DNA of 64,000 bases from Petrolisthes cinctipes. Its lineage: Eukaryota > Arthropoda > Malacostraca > Decapoda > Porcellanidae. The stretch covers positions 1 to 64,000 of the forward strand of contig JAWQEG010003740.1 in NCBI GenBank assembly GCA_033782935.1. The letters are read 5' to 3'. Below the pieces are notes generated by a model that was given only the letters and a program-made list of their open reading frames with translations, ran no database searches and was not told where the DNA came from. A program made the translations under genes and the position numbers. Positions 57,771 to 64,000 of this stretch are shown here, piece after piece (the first letter of the stretch is position 1; every line of letters begins with the position of its first letter).

Positions 57771-57834
57771 TAGACAGAAATACGAGGTGAGCTATAGAAA
57801 AAAAAGAAAAAAGCTCACCTCGTATTTCTGTCTA
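57771..57834. repeat. 23-bp inverted repeat with 18-bp loop next to an MCM3 donor
   Basis: TAGACAGAAATACGAGGTGA plus GCT and its exact reverse complement flank an A-rich loop. It lies 26 bp downstream (in gene sense) of the MCM3 donor at 57860. Confidence 0.92.
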
Positions 57835-57860
57835 GCCTTAAAAAATTAAAAACTATTCAC

Positions 57861-57973
57861 CCTGTAATACGTTGAGGGCTTTTCTTCCTGAGGTCGTTGA
57901 TGTTTACGTTGAGGCAACATTCTCCATTGGCAACCATATCACGCACCAACTGTGTATATATGCCTGTGTCTTC
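57861..57973 (-). CDS. MCM3: MCM3 exon: first seen, N-terminal helix bundle
   Basis: Acceptor TTATTATTATTACAG, donor AGG-GTGAAT. It encodes EDTGIYTQLVRDMVANGECC and LNVNINDLRKKSPQRIT, matching the EDQGIY...VRELI......VNVNDLR segment of MCM3. Upstream exon(s) with the initiator are not visible up to 64000. Its acceptor end is copied repeatedly at 63.1-63.9 kb. Confidence 0.93.
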
Positions 57974-58197
57974 CTGTAATAATAATAATACGATTTAATG
58001 CAACACTTAAAAGTGAGAGATAGAGATAGATAGAGAGTTAAAAGAGAGAGAGAGTTACAAGGAGTTACAAGGAAAAGAAGTACCCTAGGGGACCTTACGA
58101 CCCATACAAAGAGGGTACCTGTGGGTTTAGTTGCGCAAGTAGGCGACCGTCCTCGAATGTGTCATGTGAAACCATCAAGGAACACTCGCACAACGGC

Positions 58198-60924
58198 TTA
58201 AACACCTAGACGGTGGTTTAAGGCTTTGTCTAATCTGGACTTGAACTGATCCACAGAGTTGCTGTTGACTACATCAGCAGGAAGCGCGTTCCAAGTACCG
58301 CAGATGCTGTATGTAAAAAACTTACCACACAGATCATGGTTGTATCGCTTCAGTTCAAGTTTGTAGCCATGATTCCTGGTTGTGCCCTCACTGAGTTGGA
58401 AAATGTCCCTGTAGTCTACATTGTCAAAGCCTCGTAGTATTTTAAACACTTCGATAAGCTGACCACGCAGTCTCCGGGTTTCCAAAGAGAACAGGTCGAG
58501 TTCTACCAACCGATCTTTATAGCTCTTGTGTCTAAGAGAGGGTATAAGTTTGGTTGCCCTGGCTTGCACTCGTTCCAATCTCGCGATATCCTTTCGGTAA
58601 GAAGGACTCCAAAACTGGACTGCATACTCCAGGTGCGGTCGGACAAGGGAATTGTACAGACAAAGTACTATCTCCTTGTTCCGGTATCCAAACTGTCGCT
58701 TTATGTACCCTAACATCCTTTGGGCTTTCTTCTCAGCCTCAATACACTGCTTTGAGAACTTGAGGTCGCTGGTGATAGTTACACCCAAGTCTTTCTCAGT
58801 ATCAGTGCTTACGAGAGCATTGCCCTTAAGGTTATACTCTGTTCGGGGGTTTCTGTGGCCTATATGCATAACTTTGCATTTGTTCACGTTAAATGGCATT
58901 TGCCACGTGTCAGACCACTCCCCGATCTTCCTAAGATCTTCTTGTAAGCGGGTAGTATTTCCTTCTTTCGCGACATTCATACCAAGCTTAGTATCATCGG
59001 CGAATTTGGAAATCTTGGCAACCATGTCACCATCCACGTCATTAACATAGATGATAAACAGTAGTGGTCCCAGAACAGAACCTTGGGGAACACCGCTAGT
59101 AACGGGCACCCACTCTGAAGCCTGTCCATTCACTACCACCCGCTGCAGTCTGTCACTTAGCCAGTTCTCTATCCAATTTGCCACATTTCCGTCTATGCCC
59201 AGTGCACGCACTTTCCGAAGGAGGCGACGGTGGGGTACCTTATCAAAGGCTTTCTGAAAGTCTAAGTAGACAACATCGACCGCTTTATCCCGATCATGCT
59301 CACTGAAAACAAAATGGAAGAATTCCACCAGATTTGTGAGGCATGACCGGTGCTGCCGGAACCCATGCTGGGAACCCCTCAGTAGCAAATTTGATTCTAA
59401 GTGTGCTGTTATTTTGTCCACCATGATGCTCTCCATGAGTTTACAGACTATCGAGGTTAAACTGATGGGTCTGTAGTTTGACGGTTGGCTAGCATCTCCC
59501 TTCTTGAAGATAGGAGTCACCTCTGCCTCACGCCAGTCTCTAGGAACGCATCCAGTCTGGATTACCCTGTTGAAGACCATGCACAGGTGCCGTGATACTT
59601 CACCATGCACTTCTTTCAACACTCTAGGTAAGAACCCATCCGGACCGGGGGACTTGTTTGCTTTTAATTCAATTATTTTTCTCTCGATTTCTTCTTGGGT
59701 GAAGACCATTGACTCCAACTTCTCACTGAAGGAGTCCAAAGGTTCGGGAATGGGACCACTCTCCTCAGAGAACACTGAAGAGAAGTACTCATTTAAGAGG
59801 TTAGCATTTTCTGCATCAGAGTGCATCAATGCTCCATCCTCATTCACCAAGGGACCGATCCTGCGTCGGATTGGTTTACGGCCATTCACATAACTGAAAA
59901 ACTCCTTGGGGTTCTCTTTGCAGAGTCTAGCCACACGGACCTCCTCAGCACGCTTAGCAGCCCTTATTTTGGACTTCACGTTTCGATTCAGTCTTCTATG
60001 ACCGTCAAAGTCCCCAGATGCCTTCGCTCGACGATACGCAGTTCTCCTCTCCCTTAGTAGGTTACGGATTTCCCGATTAAACCACTTCGGTTGAATGAAC
60101 TTCTGACCTGTTCCCTTCAGAGGAATAAAGCGCGACTGAAGTTCCATGAAGGAAGACAAGAATGACCTCCACAGATCATCAGCACTCTCTCCCTCCTCTA
60201 GTTCCATTTCAGCAACGCCTTCACGAAGACCTGCAAAGTTCGCTCTCCCCATGTCTAATTTTCTATGCACCGGGGTCACTTTCTCCATATTAGGGACCTT
60301 AACTGAAAATCTTATAAGCTTGTGGTCGCTTCCGCCTATTTCTTCGTTTATAGAGAGGTCTTGAATGATGTCATCCTCGGAGGTGAGGACCAAGTCGAGT
60401 ATGTTAGCACCTCTTGTTGGCTCCCTTACCCATTGAGTGAGGAATTCATCATTTACAAACTCCAAGAGTGGTGTGTTCTCAGCAGAGGGCTCTCTGGTTT
60501 CCCAGTCAACATGTGTGTTGAAGTCCCCCATAAGGAAGCACACCCTGCCGTCCACTAGTTCACCCAGCAACTGGTATAGGTCCCTGTCCATCTCATTGAG
60601 TTGTCCAGGGGGTCTATAAAGCAGCAGGGTTCTGTATTTTGCAGTGCCTATTTCTAGGTCAACTCCAAGGAGCTCGTGGTTTGATGTGATGTTGCAGGTC
60701 ATCGATTTGATGGAGTTCTTTACATACAACAGCACACCACCACCCCCTCTGTCCTCTCTATCTTTGTGGAAGAGTTGGTAGCCTGGAATCACGAATTCTC
60801 CTTCAAGATCTCTGTCTGAGGTTCTCAACCATGACTCCGTTATGGCCACCATCTCGGGTTCCTCTGTCGCAACGAGGGCCCGCAGTTCCAAAAACTTGTT
60901 TCGGATGGACCTGGCGTTGAACAA
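58198..60924 (-). CDS. LINE ORF2: APE endonuclease plus reverse transcriptase, intact
   Basis: 908 codons are open to TAA. APE endonuclease occupies about residues 1-225 (FNARSIRNK at the start, ITESW, MGDFNTHVDW near 135, GGSDHKLIRF near 200). A linker is followed by RT at about 400-690: KANKSPGPDGFLPRVLKE, YRPISLTSIVCKLMES, GFRQHRSCLTNL, VVYLDFQKAFDKVPH near 553 (first catalytic Asp), SGVPQGSVLGPLLFIIYVND, KFADDTKLG near 640 (catalytic DD), and EKDLGVTITSDLKFSKQC (thumb). The C-terminal part has LYNSLVRPHLEYAVQFWSPS and ends LNHRLGV. All catalytic motifs look intact. The reported first Met is a TTG; the frame extends slightly upstream of ORF1's stop, so translation may start by reinitiation. 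Confidence 0.93.
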   Translation of the reverse strand: MFNARSIRNKFLELRALVATEEPEMVAITESWLRTSDRDLEGEFVIPGYQLFHKDREDRGGGGVLLYVKNSIKSMTCNITSNHELLGVDLEIGTAKYRTLLLYRPPGQLNEMDRDLYQLLGELVDGRVCFLMGDFNTHVDWETREPSAENTPLLEFVNDEFLTQWVREPTRGANILDLVLTSEDDIIQDLSINEEIGGSDHKLIRFSVKVPNMEKVTPVHRKLDMGRANFAGLREGVAEMELEEGESADDLWRSFLSSFMELQSRFIPLKGTGQKFIQPKWFNREIRNLLRERRTAYRRAKASGDFDGHRRLNRNVKSKIRAAKRAEEVRVARLCKENPKEFFSYVNGRKPIRRRIGPLVNEDGALMHSDAENANLLNEYFSSVFSEESGPIPEPLDSFSEKLESMVFTQEEIERKIIELKANKSPGPDGFLPRVLKEVHGEVSRHLCMVFNRVIQTGCVPRDWREAEVTPIFKKGDASQPSNYRPISLTSIVCKLMESIMVDKITAHLESNLLLRGSQHGFRQHRSCLTNLVEFFHFVFSEHDRDKAVDVVYLDFQKAFDKVPHRRLLRKVRALGIDGNVANWIENWLSDRLQRVVVNGQASEWVPVTSGVPQGSVLGPLLFIIYVNDVDGDMVAKISKFADDTKLGMNVAKEGNTTRLQEDLRKIGEWSDTWQMPFNVNKCKVMHIGHRNPRTEYNLKGNALVSTDTEKDLGVTITSDLKFSKQCIEAEKKAQRMLGYIKRQFGYRNKEIVLCLYNSLVRPHLEYAVQFWSPSYRKDIARLERVQARATKLIPSLRHKSYKDRLVELDLFSLETRRLRGQLIEVFKILRGFDNVDYRDIFQLSEGTTRNHGYKLELKRYNHDLCGKFFTYSICGTWNALPADVVNSNSVDQFKSRLDKALNHRLGV

Positions 60925-60959
60925 TAGAACCTTCAGGGAACCCCCAACTGCAGGGCTCC

Positions 60960-62237
60960 CTATACTCCTCCGTTTCCCGGTTTGGTCATTGTCATGGTAG
61001 TGCTGGGGATATCCTTCTTCAGGATCTCAGCGAATGTCTTCTCTGGGGTCACTCTAGCATAGCGACGAGGGCTCTCCTCCACGCTCGGTCGAGTGCTCCT
61101 GAGACATCGTCGGACAGCATCTTCCATTACTTTGGAAAGCACTTCTTTCCCCTTTGGTGAGAGATGTGTGCCATCCCTCTGGTAGAGGTCGTCTCTACCA
61201 AAGAGTGAGGTGTAGGGGTCCACAAAGAACACCCCCTCGGCAGTACATAAATCAGCCAGGCGCTGATTTACTGCAATGTTCTTTGACAGAGCAGTCCCTA
61301 AAGGGCCTCTCTTTTGGAGCATGCCAACAACTACCCTTCTGCGGGTTTTTAACCCACAGTCATCTACTGCACCGAGCACATCCGAGAGGACTCCTTCGGT
61401 CATGCCTACTCTACCATTTCTCAGGTAGATGTCATTAACACTCACCATGAGTGCAATGACAGCAGATCTGGACGTTTGGATCCTCTCAGCTTCCTTTCGG
61501 AGGTCAGCATTGCCACAACCTGGCAAACAATTCACCTTCACAGAAGTGTGAAGGCGATCTGCCATTAGGGGTTGCAGCCCTCGTGCCTGGGAATCACCTA
61601 CAATGTGTATATCCACAGGCCTCTCCTTGGTAGGAGCACGAGATGCCTTGTGAGGAACCCGAGAGTGTTTTGAATTCCTGCCGGGCTCGTCACTTCCTCC
61701 AGGTTGCTTCTTCTTCGTCTTCTTTTCCTTCTTCATTTTCTTTTCCTTCTTATGTGATTCCTCACTTTCCTCTAATCCCTCCTCAACTGTCTTCTTGGGT
61801 TTTTCTCCCTTCTCCATATTCCCCTCCTCTTTTCCATCACACTTTTCTGCAGACTCTTTTCCTTCTGCAGTCTCTTTTCCCTCTTCATTGTTGTTCTTCT
61901 TCTTCTTGTTGTTCTTTTTCTTGTTCTTCTTCTTCTTCTTATTATTATTATTCTTTACCTCCGTGGTGGAGCTCTCCGGTGAAGAAGCTCCTTGGACTGC
62001 CTTGTCTCTCACATGGCAGTCACACCTCTGTGAGTCCATTCAGAGAACTTCCTCCTTTAGGGAGTTGTTCTCCTTCGTGAGCAGTGAGATGTGCTTCATC
62101 AACCTCTCCTCGAGTTTGCAAAAGTCGCAGACACTCGAGGAGTCTAGTTCGCTCGCACTCCTCCCGCTGAAGTCCTCACACCAGCGGTACACCTTGCATG
62201 TAGTACATGTAAATTTTCTTGCTGATGGACCAGTCAT
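60960..62237 (-). pseudogene. LINE ORF1: zinc-binding, coiled-coil and SGNH hydrolase, one stop
   Basis: It starts MTGPSARKFTCTTCKVYRWC, with CxxC, then CDFC (a zinc-finger-like N-terminus), then coiled coil LMKHISLLTKENNSLKEE. A TGA at plus 62040-62042 replaces the Arg of copy A (CGA to TGA). After it, a Lys/Asn/Glu linker and the SGNH domain continue in frame: VDIHIVGDSQARGLQP, VNDIYLRNGR, RDGTHLSPKGKEVL. The block III motif is SVNDIY here versus SGNDIY in copy A, a change at a usually conserved glycine. It ends just before ORF2. Confidence 0.88.
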
Positions 62238-63095
62238 CTCGCTCTAATTCAATTTAAGACCAATAATACAAAAGAAAAGGTAATGTGATTTGGTCTCGCA
62301 TAAGTCTCATCCGCCTACTTCCAGAAGGTTTTCGGTCGTTCGGCCAACAGAAACCTTATGAGCCAAGCACACCAACCCTAAGGTCTCCCCTGGGCCGGAC
62401 GGCCCCAATCGTGCCGCAGCTCCCAACTGAGCAGCACAAGAGTCCTAAGTAAATGGGACTCTGATTTTTCGACAGGGGTGCTTGAAGTGTAACCGTCGTC
62501 CTACTAATCCCTACTAATCCTCCATCTGCGGCCAAACTTAAAGCAAATAGTAAAACTAAATGTCCACGACTTAATCCGAGATCTTTTACTGGCCTGGCAG
62601 CCAGCGAGGCACGAAAGCTCTCTCACCAAAGAGCAGTCGAGCCTTTAGGCACCTAAGAACGGTCACAGGGAGCTGGTCAGGCTTATTAATCTAAGAGAAT
62701 ACCTACGGGGGTCCTGAGGCATCTCCATTACTCGTACCCCACACGCCTGAGATCCCTTCAATCTCAGCCCTTTCGAAACCTGTGAGCGTTAAAAGGCGTT
62801 GTTTTAGGAGGTTCCAAAGCCTCCCTTCTCACACGGCATAAGGTAGCTGGTGAGGTCCTTAACAGTAAAAACTTATATCGAAAGTGATGAAGATTTTTTT
62901 TTTTTTTTTTTTTTTTAGGACAGTTGAAGAGCAGTTGTGAAACTTAATATTAACATGAAGATTTGACAACTCTTAGTCAGGATCCTAATAACGCTACCTT
63001 TCTGGCACGGGTAACCCAACTGGACTAAATGTCCCCCAGCATAGCTAGCAAAATTCAAACAGATCACACAAGCTCTCTCACCGACGGCAAGGTGG

Positions 63096-63186
63096 TTGTA
63101 GAGAGAGAGTGGAGAGTAGAGAGAGAGTTGTGTGTGTGCCTTCCTGTAATATGAATTCATTTTTAACACACAAAAGAGGATTGTGT

Positions 63187-63229
<43 letters not shown>

Positions 63230-63285
63230 GTGTGTGTGCCTTCCTGTAATATGAATTAATCTATAACACACAAAAGAGGATTGTG

Positions 63286-63361
<76 letters not shown>

Positions 63362-63417
63362 GTGTGTGTGCCTTCCTGTAATATGAATTAATCTATAACA
63401 CACAAAAGAGGATTGTG

Positions 63418-63479
<62 letters not shown>

Positions 63480-63533
63480 GTGTGTGTGCCTTCCTGTAAT
63501 ATGAATTAATTTTTAACACACAAGAGGATTGTG

Positions 63534-63595
<62 letters not shown>

Positions 63596-63895
63596 GTGTG
63601 TGTGCCTTCCTGTAATATGAATTAATTTTTAACACACAAAAGAGGACTGTGTATACATATGCCTGTGTCTTCCTGTAATAATACCATCCATTAAACTAAA
63701 CACGAGAGAGAGTTGTTGATATATATCCCTGTAACAGTAACATGAATTAATTAAACACATAAGAGAGGGAGTTTTGTGTGTGTGTGTGTGTTTCTGTAAC
63801 AATAACACAATGCAATTTAACACATAAGAGAGGGAGTTGTGTGTGTGTGTGTGTTTCTGTAACAATAACACAATGCAATTTAACACATATTATAT
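63096..63895 (-). repeat. (GA)n-containing array repeating the acceptor of the MCM3 exon at 57973
   Basis: Five units combine a (GA)n block with TTGTGTGTGTGCCTTCCTGT AATATGAATT and TTTAACACACAAAAGAGGAT. Three more diverged units follow to 63890, with (GT)n. In gene sense CCTTCCTGTAAT is ATTACAG-GAAGG, near-identical to the exon start ATTACAG-GAAGACACAGG. The unit at 63650-63680 preserves the longer TATGCCTGTGTCTTCCTGTA match. Confidence 0.88.
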
Positions 63896-63898
63896 CAT

Positions 63899-64000
63899 TT
63901 TAAGAGGAGATTCTTTTATCAAGCATATTGGTGGGTTACTGCTTCCTCCAAACAGATCCCTCATTTATTCTTTTTTGGTACATTGGAGTGCCTTGATTCC
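63899..64000. mobile_element. TTAA foldback MITE, running off the window
   Basis: TTAAGAGGAGATTC, then ATTCTTTTTTGGTACATTGG and AGTGCCTTGATTCC at the edge. It is probably two overlapping copies. Confidence 0.75.

Larger units (their letters stand above)
58052..63095 (-). mobile_element. CR1-like non-LTR retrotransposon, copy B, near full length
   Basis: About 5.0 kb: a GC-richer 5' leader (about 62240-63090, with an internal T-run at 62894-62918), ORF1 with one stop, intact ORF2, and a 3' UTR ending in two TTGTAACTCC copies at 58052. The flanks are GA-rich on both sides (TC in the sense of the element), as for copy A. It splits the splice-acceptor array next to the MCM3 exon at 57973. The exact 5' end is not certain. 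Confidence 0.85.

Overview
This is a eukaryotic nuclear window, most likely from a decapod crustacean. The support is spliced exons of an animal-type MCM3 gene, non-LTR retrotransposons, tRNA-derived SINEs, many MITEs and very dense simple repeats. The decapod call is an inference. There is no prokaryotic operon, CRISPR array or phage. Most long open frames are simple-repeat or retrotransposon artefacts.

Host genes. On the minus strand, between 57973 and 38956, seven exons read in phase as the N-terminal domain, OB region and start of the AAA+ ATPase (Walker A) of the replicative helicase subunit MCM3. One exon carries an in-frame TGA, and the Walker A exon has changes at residues normally invariant in MCM proteins. 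No later exons were found to the left. The copy may be a decaying or mis-assembled gene. On the plus strand, isolated exons with good splice sites lie at 1762-1921, 6421-6524, 11446-11556 (terminal) and 27486-27569 (ATG at its 3' edge). A Ser/Thr-rich candidate lies at 8096-8609. I could not identify these products.

Mobile DNA, left to right. Two copies of a CR1-like LINE (12.3-16.4 kb plus; 58.05-63.1 kb minus) are each embedded in a (TC)n microsatellite; the second has an intact 908-aa endonuclease/reverse transcriptase ORF. A second, RTE-like LINE with an (ATAG)n tail appears at 6.9, 33.0, 35.4-37.7, 47.2-49.6 and 56.2-57.3 kb. A third, with a (GAT)n-type tail, lies at 21.9-24.7 kb. I/Jockey-like fragments lie at 16.9, 19.0, 31.9 and 42.0 kb. 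A 751-bp solo LTR-like element with a 4-bp target duplication sits inside the 47-49 kb LINE. DNA transposons include Tc1/mariner- and pogo/Tigger-like elements (TA duplications), a Harbinger-like element with a MADF-like ORF, piggyBac-like TTAA elements, and about 16 copies of a TTAA-flanked foldback MITE. Seven copies of a G-rich/C-rich TTAA-flanked foldback element have strong quadruplex potential.

A theme of the window is that minisatellites repeatedly start at exon edges. Arrays on both sides of the 45.6-45.8 kb MCM3 exon, next to the 53.6 and 57.9 kb MCM3 exons, and before the plus-strand exons at 11.4 and 27.5 kb contain repeated copies of the splice donor or acceptor.
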